Position numbers and translations under genes: made by a program. Under the pieces are notes generated by a model. That model was not told the DNA's origin, did no database searches, and was given only the letters and a program-made list of their open reading frames with translations. DNA of 64,000 nt from Psychroflexus montanilacus (lineage in GTDB: Bacteria; Bacteroidota; Bacteroidia; Flavobacteriales; Flavobacteriaceae), in contig NZ_JAIQZC010000004.1 in assembly GCF_020164535.1 (NCBI RefSeq), forward strand, positions 248,001-312,000, in the 5' to 3' direction. Shown here piece by piece: positions 53,070 through 62,361 of this stretch; positions within the stretch are counted from its first letter, which is position 1; each line of letters starts with the position of its first letter.

Positions 53070-53216
53070 AATTATATTTATTAAAAAATTGAAGCCTCTA
53101 AAGTATTAAATTTCAAGCAAGCAACTCCACACAGATTTTGTTTTTTTCTGCTGAATTTAAAACTGCTTTTTTAGAACCTAGAATTCCAACTAAAGGCTTT
53201 TACTGGCTTAACATTT

Positions 53217-54995
53217 TCAGTTAAGTTCCATTTGCAACTGAATCAATTTATGATACAATCCATTTTCCTTTTCCAATAAATCTGAATGCGTTCCTTTTTC
53301 TATGATTTTTCCATCTTCCAGCACTAAAATCTGATCTGCATTTTTAATCGTGGATAAGCGGTGAGCAATTACAAAGGAAGTTCTGCCCTGCATCAACTTG
53401 TCCAAAGCTTCCTGCACCAGTTGCTCCGATTCTGAATCCAACGAACTTGTGGCCTCATCCAAAATTAAAATCACAGGGTTTTTCAACACCGCTCTGGCAA
53501 TCGCCACACGTTGACGCTGGCCTCCAGACAACTGAACGCCTCGTTCGCCAACAATGGTTTCGTATTGTTCTGGAAAGGACATTATAAACTCATGCGCATT
53601 GGCTTTTTTGGCCGCTTCCAGAATTTCTTCGTTGGAGGCATCAGGTTTTCCGTAAGCGATATTTTCTTTGATGGTGCCTCCAAAAAGCAAAATATCCTGA
53701 GGCACTATCGCCATCTGGCTTCTCAGATCGTGCAAAGTAAATTCTGAAGCTGGTTTATCGTCCAGCAGCATTTGTCCTTGCTGGGGTTCGTAAAATCGTA
53801 AAATCAAAGAGGCAATCGTTGACTTTCCTGCGCCACTAGGCCCAACAATGGCAACTGTCTCTCCTTCTTTGGCTTCAAAACTAATGTCCTTCAACACCCT
53901 AAGTTCAGGTCGGGTAGGATAGGCAAATTTCAAGTCTTTAAAACTCAATTTACCATGAATAGGTTGGGGTTTGGAATCTTCTACAATCACTTCCGGTTCT
54001 TCGTCAATCAAATCAAACACCCGTTCTGTGGCGCCAATGGCTTTTTGAATTTGAGCATATTGAATCGGCAAACCACCGATGGAGGCGCCCACAAAAATCG
54101 TATAAAGAATGAAGGTGATCAACTCAGATTGGGTGAGTTCACCTACATTTTGAAGCTTCACCGCATACCATACCAAAAGCACAATAGCTCCAAAAATACA
54201 AAAGATGATAAAGGATGAAAACGCACCTCGGGCAAGTCCGCCTTTGATGGCAATTTTCTTAATATCGTTGACGGCAAATTTATACCTCAGCATTTCAAAA
54301 GCTTCATTGGTAAAAGCTTTTACATTGGCGATCCCTTGAAGACTTTCGCCTACAATGGTGTTGGAATCGGCGACTTTATCCTGAGCTTCTTTGGATAATT
54401 TCTTAATAAATTTACCAAAAAACACAGCGACAATGGCAAAAATCGGAATCGTCGCCAGCATCAATAAAGAGAGTTTTACGGAGGTGAAAAACAAGGCGGT
54501 GATTCCGCCGATGACAATAATCATTTGTCTTAGAAATTCAGCAATACCAGTGGTAAACGTATCCTGGATTTGTGAAATATCTGCAGCCACGCGGCTATTC
54601 AGTTCGCTCACACGGCGTGAGGAAAAAAACTGCATCGGCATTTTGACCAAGGTGTTGTAGGTGTCTTGACGGATAGCCGACAGCATATTTTCTGTGACAT
54701 TCACAAACAAAATGACCCGGAAGAAAGAGAAAATAGCCTGAGCGGTAAACAGCGCCAAAAGAATAAGTCCCATTCTGTTGATATCGTCTGATGTAAAATC
54801 GGCAGTCTCGATAAGATCGCCCATCAATTTTGGAAACAGAAGTGCTGTAAGCCCGGTAAACCCAAGAAAAATCATCCCGATGATGAGTTTCCATTTGTGC
54901 GGACCTATATAAGAAAAAAGGCGTAGAGATTTCTTGAGATTCTGCTTGTTCAGTTTTACTTTGGGGAGGTCAGATTCCTTTTTTCTTTTAGCCAT
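53217..54995 (-). CDS. ABC exporter, fused permease and ATPase
   Basis: The product is 592 residues. Six membrane helices at about 35-320 form the type-IV ABC exporter permease, including VTENMLSAIRQDTYNTLVKM. The ATPase at about 345-590 has Walker A IVGPSGAGKSTIASL, the signature LSGGQRQRVAIARA, Walker B VILILDEATSSLDS and the His-loop FVIAHRLST. Such half-transporters work as dimers and export lipids, peptides or drugs; the substrate is not evident. The N-terminus is Lys-rich. Confidence 0.93.
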   Translation of the reverse strand: MAKRKKESDLPKVKLNKQNLKKSLRLFSYIGPHKWKLIIGMIFLGFTGLTALLFPKLMGDLIETADFTSDDINRMGLILLALFTAQAIFSFFRVILFVNVTENMLSAIRQDTYNTLVKMPMQFFSSRRVSELNSRVAADISQIQDTFTTGIAEFLRQMIIVIGGITALFFTSVKLSLLMLATIPIFAIVAVFFGKFIKKLSKEAQDKVADSNTIVGESLQGIANVKAFTNEAFEMLRYKFAVNDIKKIAIKGGLARGAFSSFIIFCIFGAIVLLVWYAVKLQNVGELTQSELITFILYTIFVGASIGGLPIQYAQIQKAIGATERVFDLIDEEPEVIVEDSKPQPIHGKLSFKDLKFAYPTRPELRVLKDISFEAKEGETVAIVGPSGAGKSTIASLILRFYEPQQGQMLLDDKPASEFTLHDLRSQMAIVPQDILLFGGTIKENIAYGKPDASNEEILEAAKKANAHEFIMSFPEQYETIVGERGVQLSGGQRQRVAIARAVLKNPVILILDEATSSLDSESEQLVQEALDKLMQGRTSFVIAHRLSTIKNADQILVLEDGKIIEKGTHSDLLEKENGLYHKLIQLQMELN

Positions 54996-55214
54996 TCTTA
55001 AATTTTCTTCTTGTCTTAACTTGCAAAGTTAACTTCAAGCTCATTACGAAGCCATTAACTTAACTTAAATGTCTTAAAAATTATTTCAAAACTTAAAGCT
55101 TGGACGTGATACCTTCAGAATAAATAAAAATCCTACCTAACCCGTTCAGAATTTTAAGAAAGAGTCTCCTCTGCCTAAACTTTCTTACCTTTATTTTTTT
55201 AGAAAAGATAATTT

Positions 55215-56795
55215 ATGAGACAACTATTACTACTGTTAGGTATTGTATTAATTCAAATATCAGCCTGGGCACAAATCGAAAGCGCCCCGGAACGCGCTGA
55301 AGGTGAAGGCCCCTGGTCGCAACTCATTATTCGTGGTGTTACCTTAATCAATGGGAATGGGGCGCCACCCACTGGACCTGTGGATATCGTTGTAGAAGAA
55401 AATAAAATAACTCAAATCAAAACAGTAGGCTATCCAGGTGTCGACATTGATGAAAGCAACAGACCTCAACTCAAGTCTGGTGGAAAGGAACTGGATGCTT
55501 CAGGCATGTACCTGATGCCAGGATTTATAGATATGCACGGACACATTGGTGGAGAAGCACAAGGCACTCCTGCCGAGTATGTCTTTAAATTATGGATGGC
55601 ACATGGCATTACTACCATACGGGATCCGTCGGCAGGAAACGGACTGGGATGGGTGCTGGAGCACAAGAAAAAATCTGCTAACAACGACATTACAGCTCCA
55701 AGGATTATGGCCTATACTGCCTTTGGACAAGGCAGTGAAAAAGACATAAGTTCCCCTAAAATGGCTGAAAAATGGGTTCAGGACAATGCTAAAAAAGGAG
55801 CGGATGGCATCAAGTTTTTTGGGGCGAGGCCAGAAATTATGCAGGCAGCCTTGGAAGAAAACAAACGCCTAGGATTGCGGTCTGCCATGCACCATGCCCA
55901 ATTGGATGTGGCCCGATGGAATGTGGTCAACTCTGCTAAAGCTGGACTCACCAGTATGGAGCATTGGTACGGACTACCCGAAGCTTTGTTTACAGATAGA
56001 ACCGTTCAACATTACAAACTGGATTATAATTATAATAACGAGCAGGATCGTTTTGCAGGAGCAGGAGAATTGTGGGAACAGGCTGCTGAACCCAATTCAG
56101 ATCGATGGAACGAAGTCATGAACGAATTGATTGAATTGGATTTTACCATAGATCCCACCTTCAATATTTATGAGGCCAACCGCGATTTGATGCGTACCAG
56201 ACGAGCCGAATGGCATGAGGAGTATACCTTGCCATCGCTTTGGGAATTTTACCAGCCCAGCAAAATATCTCATGGCTCGCACTGGCATTACTGGGGGACG
56301 GAAGAAGAAACGACCTGGAGGAAAAACTACGATTTATGGATGACCTTTGTCAACGAGTATAAAAATCGAGGCGGCCGCGTTACGGCAGGATCGGATTCTG
56401 GGTTTATTTTTCAACTCTACGGATTTGCCTATATCCGCGAACTTGAACTGCTGAGAGAAGCTGGATTTCATCCTTTAGAAATTATGATGTCTGCCACCCT
56501 TAACGGTGCTGAAGCTTTGGGCATGGAAGATAAAATCGGAACGGTTGAAGTTGGAAAACTCGCCGATTTTGTGATCGTTGAAGAAAACCCTCTTGAAAAC
56601 CTGAAAGTGCTTTATGGAACTGGTGCTATAAAATTGACAGAAGAGAATGAGGTTACTCGAGTTGGTGGAGTGAAATACACCATCAAAGATGGAATCATTT
56701 ACGATGCCAAGCAATTACTGGAAGATGTGAAGCAAATGGTGAAAGACGATAAAGCCAAATCTGGCTATGAAATCAAACAACCGGGAATGAAGTAA
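55215..56795 (+). CDS. Exported amidohydrolase-family metal hydrolase
   Basis: The product is 526 residues with a signal peptide (about 1-20, ending SAWAQ). The amidohydrolase barrel shows LMPGFIDMHGHIGGE with the His-x-His metal ligands, IKFFGARPEIM (a Lys candidate for carbamylation), SAMHHAQLDVARWNV, GLTSMEHWYGLP, and VTAGSDSGFIFQLYGF with the catalytic Asp. The end KIGTVEVGKLADFVIVEENP is characteristic of the imidazolonepropionase-like branch. It is probably a periplasmic hydrolase of peptides or cyclic amides. Confidence 0.88.
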   Translation: MRQLLLLLGIVLIQISAWAQIESAPERAEGEGPWSQLIIRGVTLINGNGAPPTGPVDIVVEENKITQIKTVGYPGVDIDESNRPQLKSGGKELDASGMYLMPGFIDMHGHIGGEAQGTPAEYVFKLWMAHGITTIRDPSAGNGLGWVLEHKKKSANNDITAPRIMAYTAFGQGSEKDISSPKMAEKWVQDNAKKGADGIKFFGARPEIMQAALEENKRLGLRSAMHHAQLDVARWNVVNSAKAGLTSMEHWYGLPEALFTDRTVQHYKLDYNYNNEQDRFAGAGELWEQAAEPNSDRWNEVMNELIELDFTIDPTFNIYEANRDLMRTRRAEWHEEYTLPSLWEFYQPSKISHGSHWHYWGTEEETTWRKNYDLWMTFVNEYKNRGGRVTAGSDSGFIFQLYGFAYIRELELLREAGFHPLEIMMSATLNGAEALGMEDKIGTVEVGKLADFVIVEENPLENLKVLYGTGAIKLTEENEVTRVGGVKYTIKDGIIYDAKQLLEDVKQMVKDDKAKSGYEIKQPGMK

Positions 56796-56950
56796 GATAA
56801 ATTTTACCTCTTAAAGGCCTTGCTCATGCTACATCTACGACGGAAAAATTCCTGTTTTTTATCGTATAAATATGATATAATATTATTTTTTAACCTTTAA
56901 AATTACCATATCATTATTTTAATGCTTAATTTAATGTCAAATTAAAAGTT

Positions 56951-57421
56951 ATGGGCATTAAAAGTTTTCAAGGTAATCAAGTAGGAGAAGCCAATGTAGA
57001 AGCAGAGAAAATAACGGTGAAAGACTGCATGTCACAGAGCATGATCCTGTTTAAAAAGGACCAGAGCATTATTGAAGTCGTGGAAACACTCATCAAATTT
57101 AGAGTTTCTGGAGGTCCTGTGGTTGATGACCACAAGCACGTGATTGGGATTATTTCTGAAGGAGATTGCGTTAAACAGATTTCTGAAAGCCGGTATTACA
57201 ACATGCCGATGGAAGATACAAGTGTAGAAAAGTACATGTCTAGAGAAGTTGAGACCGTTTCTCCAGATGTGAACCTCTTTGACGTTGCCAATTTATTCCT
57301 GAAATCCAAAAGACGCCGATTTCCAGTCGTAGAAGACGGAAAAATCATTGGCATTGTGAGTCAAAAGGATATTTTAAGAACAGCCCTGATGCTGAAGGGG
57401 TTTAGTTGGAAACACAAATAA
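56951..57421 (+). CDS. CBS-domain protein
   Basis: The product is 156 residues and almost entirely a pair of CBS domains: first VKDCMSQSMILFKKDQSIIE through GGPVVDDHKHVIGIISEGDC, second SREVETVSPDVNLFDVANLF through RRFPVVEDGKIIGIVSQKDI. CBS pairs bind adenosyl nucleotides such as AMP or SAM. Stand-alone versions act as sensors for unknown partners. It is preceded by a 150-base AT-rich gap and followed by a short tandem repeat. Confidence 0.88.
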   Translation: MGIKSFQGNQVGEANVEAEKITVKDCMSQSMILFKKDQSIIEVVETLIKFRVSGGPVVDDHKHVIGIISEGDCVKQISESRYYNMPMEDTSVEKYMSREVETVSPDVNLFDVANLFLKSKRRRFPVVEDGKIIGIVSQKDILRTALMLKGFSWKHK

Positions 57422-57462
57422 TTTCAAATTTGGTAAAAACTCATCGACTCATTGACTAAAAA

Positions 57463-57493
57463 ACTCACTAACTCACTAACTCACTAACTACTA
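57463..57493. repeat. Short tandem repeat, unit actcacta
   Basis: Three perfect copies of the 8-base unit actcacta (57463-57486) are followed by a partial copy. It lies in the gap between the convergent CBS and HDAC-like genes and has no coding frame of its own. Confidence 0.7.
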
Positions 57494-57504
57494 CCTAACC
57501 ACTG

Positions 57505-58413
57505 TTAAAAATACATCTGCTGTGCTGTGCGATAGGTGTTAGCATGAGCATCGATGATGGTTTTGATGTCTTTGGAATAGCCGCCACCCATACTGACTTC
57601 GACCGGGATGTCGTGCTTTAGGCATTGCTCAAACACAAATTCATCTCTGCGTTTACAGCCTTCCACACTACAGCCTAATTTGCCTAATTTATCGGTGCTC
57701 AAAATATCCACCCCTGACAGAAAAAAAATAAAGTCTGGTTGAACACGATCAATAAGCTGAGGTAAGGTGGATCTAAGTGCGTTTAGAAATTCCTCATCGC
57801 CGCAATCATTGTCCATGGGTAAGTCCAGGTCAGATTTTTCTTTTTTGAAGGGATAGTTGCTTTTGCCATGCATGGAAAAGGTAAACACTCTGTCATCATT
57901 TTGAAAAATCTCAGCCGTGCCGTTACCCTGATGTACATCAAGATCTACAACTAAAATCTGTTTAGCTAATTTATTCTGAAGTAAATACTGCGCGCCAATC
58001 GCCTGGTCATTAAGCATACAAAAGGCTTCGCCGTGATCGGAATAAGCGTGGTGGGTTCCGCCAGCTATGTTCATCGCCACTCCGTGTTCTAAAGCAAAGT
58101 TACAGGCCTGAATCGTTCCGTTGGTAATGATGCGTTCGCGTTCTACCAAGATAGACGATAATGGAAACCCAATCTTTCTGGCTTTACGTGGTTCAATCGT
58201 TATGCTGTATAATTCCTTCAGATATTGAGGCGTATGCACCGACTGAATGTACTTTTCATTGTCTTCTACAATTTCTGGCTGAAAGAAATTCTCAGGTTCG
58301 CAGGTCCCTTCGTGCAGCAATTGCTTGGGCAGAAGGTCGTATTTTTCCATCGGGAAGCGGTGCCCTTCTGGTAAAGGATGTTTGTAGATGTGATGGAAAG
58401 CGATTTTAAGCAT
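57505..58413 (-). CDS. Histone deacetylase-family (arginase-fold) amidohydrolase
   Basis: The product is 302 residues from ATG 58413 (MLKIAFHHIYKHPLPEGHRF); an in-frame ATG at 58425 is also possible. The deacetylase signature is clear: IAGGTHHAYSDHGEAFCMLN with the catalytic His pair, LVVDLDVHQGNGTAEIFQ with zinc ligands, TFSMHGKSNYPFKKE, FFLSGVDILSTDKLGKLG with the third ligand, and SMGGGYSKD. Bacterial members deacetylate small molecules such as acetoin-related compounds, acetylpolyamines or proteins. The substrate here is open. Confidence 0.9.
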   Translation of the reverse strand: MLKIAFHHIYKHPLPEGHRFPMEKYDLLPKQLLHEGTCEPENFFQPEIVEDNEKYIQSVHTPQYLKELYSITIEPRKARKIGFPLSSILVERERIITNGTIQACNFALEHGVAMNIAGGTHHAYSDHGEAFCMLNDQAIGAQYLLQNKLAKQILVVDLDVHQGNGTAEIFQNDDRVFTFSMHGKSNYPFKKEKSDLDLPMDNDCGDEEFLNALRSTLPQLIDRVQPDFIFFLSGVDILSTDKLGKLGCSVEGCKRRDEFVFEQCLKHDIPVEVSMGGGYSKDIKTIIDAHANTYRTAQQMYF

Positions 58414-58528
58414 AGCAAATTTCAAAGTTGTTCAAAATAAATGCTTTTGAACCTCATCTTTACTCAAATGGCTTTTAAATGTTTGGTAAAATTGAACTAC
58501 TTAAATGAATGTATTTATTCAAAAATTA

Positions 58529-58668
58529 AACCGCTAAGGTGCAGAGGACGCAGAATTTTTATTTTAAACGATAAGCTGAAACCTCTATCGCAGGAAAGTG
58601 TAAACCCTTACAAAGCCTAAAGAAATGTATCGAAACCCGTTAAGCCAACGAGGAGTAATTCAGAATAA
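58529..58668 (+). repeat. Diverged direct repeat, copy 1
   Basis: The copy runs from accgctaaggtgcagaggac, through cctctatcgcaggaaagtgt and caaagcctaaagaaatgtat, to attcagaataa. It corresponds in order to 58717-58849. The start resembles the gcagaggacgcagag-type intergenic repeat familiar from Bacteroidota genomes. Confidence 0.65.
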
Positions 58669-58716
58669 GATCTTTAAAAACCTAGATGTTAAGAGTACTT
58701 GTGGTGGGTTGAATTA

Positions 58717-58849
58717 CCACTGAGGCACAGAGGACACATAGATTTAAACCTTAGGCTGTAATCCCTATCGCTGAAAAGTCTAAACCAGTTCAAAGCCTAA
58801 AGACATGTATCCAACAGCCTTGAAGTCAACTCAGACAAATTCAGAATAA
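58717..58849 (+). repeat. Diverged direct repeat, copy 2
   Basis: The copy runs from accactgaggcacagaggac, through ccctatcgctgaaaagtcta and caaagcctaaagacatgtat, to attcagaataa. It is offset from copy 1 by about 185 bases and is moderately diverged. Confidence 0.65.
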
Positions 58850-58853
58850 AAAA

Positions 58854-58882
58854 GACCCTGAAACAAGTTCAGGGTGACAATA
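58854..58882. repeat. Palindromic repeat ccctgaa-acaag-ttcaggg, copy 1
   Basis: A seven-base-pair stem around five bases, followed by tgacaat. The same palindrome with one change occurs at 58946-58974. It could fold as a weak hairpin in RNA but lacks a T-run. Confidence 0.6.
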
Positions 58883-58945
58883 GTATAATTTTAATCTACA
58901 AAGCTTTCGATATGTCCCGCTAAACATAGACTTATTAAAATGCCA

Positions 58946-58974
58946 GACTCTGAAACAAGTTCAGGGTGACAATC
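58946..58974. repeat. Palindromic repeat, copy 2 (next to the PLP gene)
   Basis: actctgaaacaagttcaggg and then tgacaat repeats copy 1 with one difference in the left arm. It lies 7 bases from the 3' end of the PLP-dependent enzyme gene. Confidence 0.6.
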
Positions 58975-58980
58975 ATTTTC

Positions 58981-60822
58981 TTACAACTGCTTCACAAATT
59001 CTGAAAACACTTGTTTATGCTGGTCCAAGTCCAAGTCTGGTGAAACCGACACCCGTGCGATGTAGTCCTTGTCTTCTTCCTTGGTGGTGCCTTGGGTAGA
59101 CGTGGCAGGTATCGTCCAGTAGCAGCCCTTCAGTTGGCCGTAACTCACGCAATGCTTGCTTTCTGGAATCTGAGTAATCATCATCGTAATGAGCTTATGG
59201 TTTAAAGCTCTTTTATAGGTTTCGCGTTCTTCATCGGTAGCGCCTTTGGTAGGGAGATCCAGTGAAAACACCGATGGCGTAAAGCCCTGCTCAACGACCT
59301 CATCGGGTACAAAATTGATTTTGGCTTCTGGGAGTTCTTCCTTGATGAAGTCCACAAACTCACGGGTGTTTTTATACGCGTCTTTGATTCTTTGGTTCAT
59401 GGACGGCAACTGCTCGGCCAAAATTTCCACCTGAAGGTCTGTCGCTTCGTTGTCGCAAAGCTGAAAATGCTTTTGAATGCTTGGCATCAAGTCATCTGCC
59501 TTTTCATTGGCTACACAATAGCCAGCTGTACAGCGACCACCACTTGGGAACTTGGATCCGCTTACATAAGAAATGGTTCTAATGTCGGCAAACAGACCGT
59601 CTTTGCTCAAAAAGTGAACGTTTGGACAAAAGGTTTGATCCAAAATAAAGACAGGTGAAATAGCAGCCTTACCATCTGGGGTATGTCTTTGATTTCTCAA
59701 AGCAGCCGTGAGTGCTTCCAAATCTGGGACTTCTACTCTGGGATTGGTAGGAATTTCTGCAATGATGTAAGGTACGGCATCGTCTTTGGCCGTCTGGTCC
59801 AGCACCTGAGCGGTACTTTGTACCATGTCATTATCCTGGTCTACGGGGAGATCCATAATATCGACGCCATCTACTGCAGCAACCACACGTCTGGCCTGGT
59901 CGTTGGTTCCACCATAACAGTTGGGTGGAACAATAATTTTGATGCGCTTACCAGGGTGTTTGGTTTTGGCATCATCGATAAGTCCCATCATAATGGCATA
60001 TTGAACGGAGAGTCCGCAGGAGCCAAGCAACACATCGGAAGACGCAAGAGTTATGTCCTGAACCGATTTGATGACACTGGCTAAATTGGTCGCTCGGTCT
60101 TCATTTCTTTTCACAGAAGGAGAAACCTCAACAAATCGCTGTAAAGCTTCAAACGCATCTGACGGCGTCATGGCAATGGTTTCTCGTCGTCGCACATGCT
60201 GGATGTCTGAAATGTAAGCTGCATTCTCTTCACCATTCACTATCAAAATGCTCCCCAGTTTCGGATAGAGATTCACGTGAAAATCGATAGCTGCATTCAA
60301 TTCAGCTTTGCCAACCTCATGATCCTGAGAAACAAAAATGGTACTGCCTTCAAACTCTGGAATCTCAGTACTGCTGTTAACTTTTTTCAACTCTAAAGTA
60401 TAGCCATAAACCCGTTTAAGGGTTTCAGCATCGAAGAAGTCGGGCAGATCTTCGGTATAAACAAGTTGAGTAGCCTTGTTCTGAAGTTTGTTGGAACGCA
60501 AAACAGCAAAAATTGACATCGTCTGTGATGAAAAACTGATAACTTGTTCAGCTTTGATGCCGTATTTATGGGCAATTCCCCATTCTAAAACCGATGACAG
60601 CGGATGTCCAAGGCGAATGTAATCGTAAGCTGTGGGGAGTTTCGCTAACTTGGAAGTGTCTGCGGTGTGGTTTTGATACAAGACTTCCAGTTGCTCCAAA
60701 AACTCGGTTTTGGCCTGGCTTTCGTTATAGATATCCAGCCTGTGGGTGGTAAGCTTTAGCCAGTCTGTAGGTACTTGGTCTAAAACCTCTTTTATATAAG
60801 TCTGCACGTTGTGAGTTTGCAT
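58981..60822 (-). CDS. Long PLP-dependent enzyme of the Cys/Met-metabolism fold
   Basis: The product is 613 residues, about 200 more than ordinary cystathionine synthases and lyases. The fold is suggested by SSDVLLGSCGLSVQYAIMMG (start of the large domain), VPPNCYGGTNDQARRVV, IPTNPRVEVPDLEALTAAL, VFILDQTFCPNVHFL and the probable PLP lysine in YVSGSKFPSGGRC. The N-terminal 200 residues are an extension, as in fungal cystathionine gamma-synthases. It may act on an O-acyl-homoserine or on cystathionine; the exact reaction is uncertain. The gene stands alone, far from the metY operon. Confidence 0.75.
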   Translation of the reverse strand: MQTHNVQTYIKEVLDQVPTDWLKLTTHRLDIYNESQAKTEFLEQLEVLYQNHTADTSKLAKLPTAYDYIRLGHPLSSVLEWGIAHKYGIKAEQVISFSSQTMSIFAVLRSNKLQNKATQLVYTEDLPDFFDAETLKRVYGYTLELKKVNSSTEIPEFEGSTIFVSQDHEVGKAELNAAIDFHVNLYPKLGSILIVNGEENAAYISDIQHVRRRETIAMTPSDAFEALQRFVEVSPSVKRNEDRATNLASVIKSVQDITLASSDVLLGSCGLSVQYAIMMGLIDDAKTKHPGKRIKIIVPPNCYGGTNDQARRVVAAVDGVDIMDLPVDQDNDMVQSTAQVLDQTAKDDAVPYIIAEIPTNPRVEVPDLEALTAALRNQRHTPDGKAAISPVFILDQTFCPNVHFLSKDGLFADIRTISYVSGSKFPSGGRCTAGYCVANEKADDLMPSIQKHFQLCDNEATDLQVEILAEQLPSMNQRIKDAYKNTREFVDFIKEELPEAKINFVPDEVVEQGFTPSVFSLDLPTKGATDEERETYKRALNHKLITMMITQIPESKHCVSYGQLKGCYWTIPATSTQGTTKEEDKDYIARVSVSPDLDLDQHKQVFSEFVKQL

Positions 60823-61020
60823 AATTTTATTTTTAGATGTGCAAAATTAAAGATTTCCAAGGGGTCGACTGGTGGTCTTAACAAGATGTTTTATTAGGGC
60901 CTTTTGAAGAGAATCAAAATCACAAGTAAGCATTACTAAACCCTTTTCTTTTAATTTAATGAAAATTCTATTGAGTAAATTAGCGCCTTTTAAAAGTAAT
61001 TAGGCTCGTAAAGTTAGGAT

Positions 61021-61698
61021 ATGAAATCAAAAGAACTAAATCCAGGAGCTGTAAAACAAGCCTGGCCTACAAAAAAGGCTATGGCTCAGATTTACGAGAA
61101 ACAACTCTGGGGCGGCAATCCTTCTGATTTTTACTCAGGAGAAGGTTCCCATCGTCCTGAACTTGTAGATCCTTACATTGAGGTTGTCACTTCATTTCTT
61201 TCTTCTTTTGAAACGCCACCCGTCGTTTGTGACCTTGGGTGCGGTGACTTTAATGTGGGTTCTAAATTGATAGCTTACACCAGTAAATACATAGCCGTCG
61301 ATATCGTAGAGGATTTGATTACCTATAACAAGCGTAAATTTAAAGACGAGTGCGTCGAGTTCCTTCAACTGGATATCGCCACAGACGAGCTACCAGACGG
61401 AGATTGTGCTGTAGTGAGGCAAGTGCTCCAGCACCTTTCTAACAAGGAGATTGGTGCGATTGCCTATAAGTTAAAAGCTTTTAAATACGTTATTGTTACC
61501 GAACACATCCCAAATGCTGACTTTATACCCAATAAAGACATCATTTCTGGACAGGGAACCCGCTTAAAAAAGGCTAGTGGTGTAGATTTATTAAGTTCTC
61601 CGTTTTATCTTCAAGTGAAAAGCACAAAGAGGTTATTGACAATACCGTCTGAAGACGAAAAAAGCCAGATCCTAACTATGGTTTTTGAAATGTATTAG
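61021..61698 (+). CDS. Class I SAM-dependent methyltransferase
   Basis: The product is 225 residues. The SAM-binding motif I is VVCDLGCGDFNVGSKLIAY, followed by YIAVDIVEDLITYNKRKF (motif II) and VRQVLQHLSNKEI in place of motif IV. The N-terminal MAQIYEKQLWGG is common in sugar- or lipid-type methyltransferases. The substrate is not recognisable. It is not the C-terminal methyltransferase domain of OvoA, which has different motifs. It begins after a 200-base gap with no promoter I could name. Confidence 0.85.
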   Translation: MKSKELNPGAVKQAWPTKKAMAQIYEKQLWGGNPSDFYSGEGSHRPELVDPYIEVVTSFLSSFETPPVVCDLGCGDFNVGSKLIAYTSKYIAVDIVEDLITYNKRKFKDECVEFLQLDIATDELPDGDCAVVRQVLQHLSNKEIGAIAYKLKAFKYVIVTEHIPNADFIPNKDIISGQGTRLKKASGVDLLSSPFYLQVKSTKRLLTIPSEDEKSQILTMVFEMY

Positions 61699-61793
61699 TT
61701 GAATTGTATCAATTCTAGATTTTAGTGCTTCCGACTCTTTAGAGGTTTAACTTTCATTGAATACAAATCAAAGCCTTGGGCATAAAAATCTAT

Positions 61794-62261
61794 TTAAGCT
61801 ACATCTAGAGAGTTATTTCTATTTTGATTCTGTTGAAGATCCTTGAATTTAGCTTTTACCTGTTTTAAAGCTTCGTCTTCCATTGTATTCAAATCCAGTG
61901 TATAGTTTTTATCCTTAAGTTGAAGCTGAATTTCGAAAAGCTTGACCTGAATAGTTTGTATGTCTTCAAAATGGATGACTTCAAGTTGTTTGGTTTGAGG
62001 AAGGAAAAACCTCAACTGTTGTTCATCCCATTCTATATAGTATTTTTCATTTCTAAGGTTATAAGTGCCTAGCACTATAAAAAATAATCCTTGAAATCCC
62101 TGCAGGAATCCGGTCCAATCTACTGAAGAGGATTCAGTACCGGACTTACCTATAAATAATTTTACTATTGCAAAAATTCCAACCAATAAGAACAAAACTC
62201 CAAAACCTATCATTAGTTTGGAGAATACCTTTTGAGTTTTAAAGGCCTTGACTCGAGTCAT
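61794..62261 (-). CDS. Hypothetical protein with two membrane helices and a soluble C-terminal domain
   Basis: The product is 155 residues from ATG 62261 (62273 is an alternative). Two hydrophobic helices at about 15-37 and 50-68 are followed by a soluble domain with alternating strands (YYIEWDEQQLRFFLPQ, VIHFEDIQTIQVKLFEIQLQ), similar in layout to PH-like domains of small bacterial membrane proteins. No family was assigned. Confidence 0.6.
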   Translation of the reverse strand: MTRVKAFKTQKVFSKLMIGFGVLFLLVGIFAIVKLFIGKSGTESSSVDWTGFLQGFQGLFFIVLGTYNLRNEKYYIEWDEQQLRFFLPQTKQLEVIHFEDIQTIQVKLFEIQLQLKDKNYTLDLNTMEDEALKQVKAKFKDLQQNQNRNNSLDVA

Positions 62262-62361
62262 TTTCAATTTCACTTAAGGGATATCGCTGTAAATTTAATT
62301 AATGAATTTTTAATAAAAATAGAAACTTAATTAAAATTCATTAAACATAATTTTGCAACTC

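Larger units (their letters stand above)
58414..58980. other. 567-base intergenic region filled with repeats
   Basis: No gene is supported. The region carries two diverged copies of a 140-base unit and two copies of a palindrome (separate entries). The first 100 bases are AT-rich and contain nothing recognisable. Confidence 0.6.

Noticed and set aside
57463-57493. CRISPR-like array from the actcacta copies
   Set aside because: The units are 8 bases and contiguous without spacers, so this is a simple tandem repeat.
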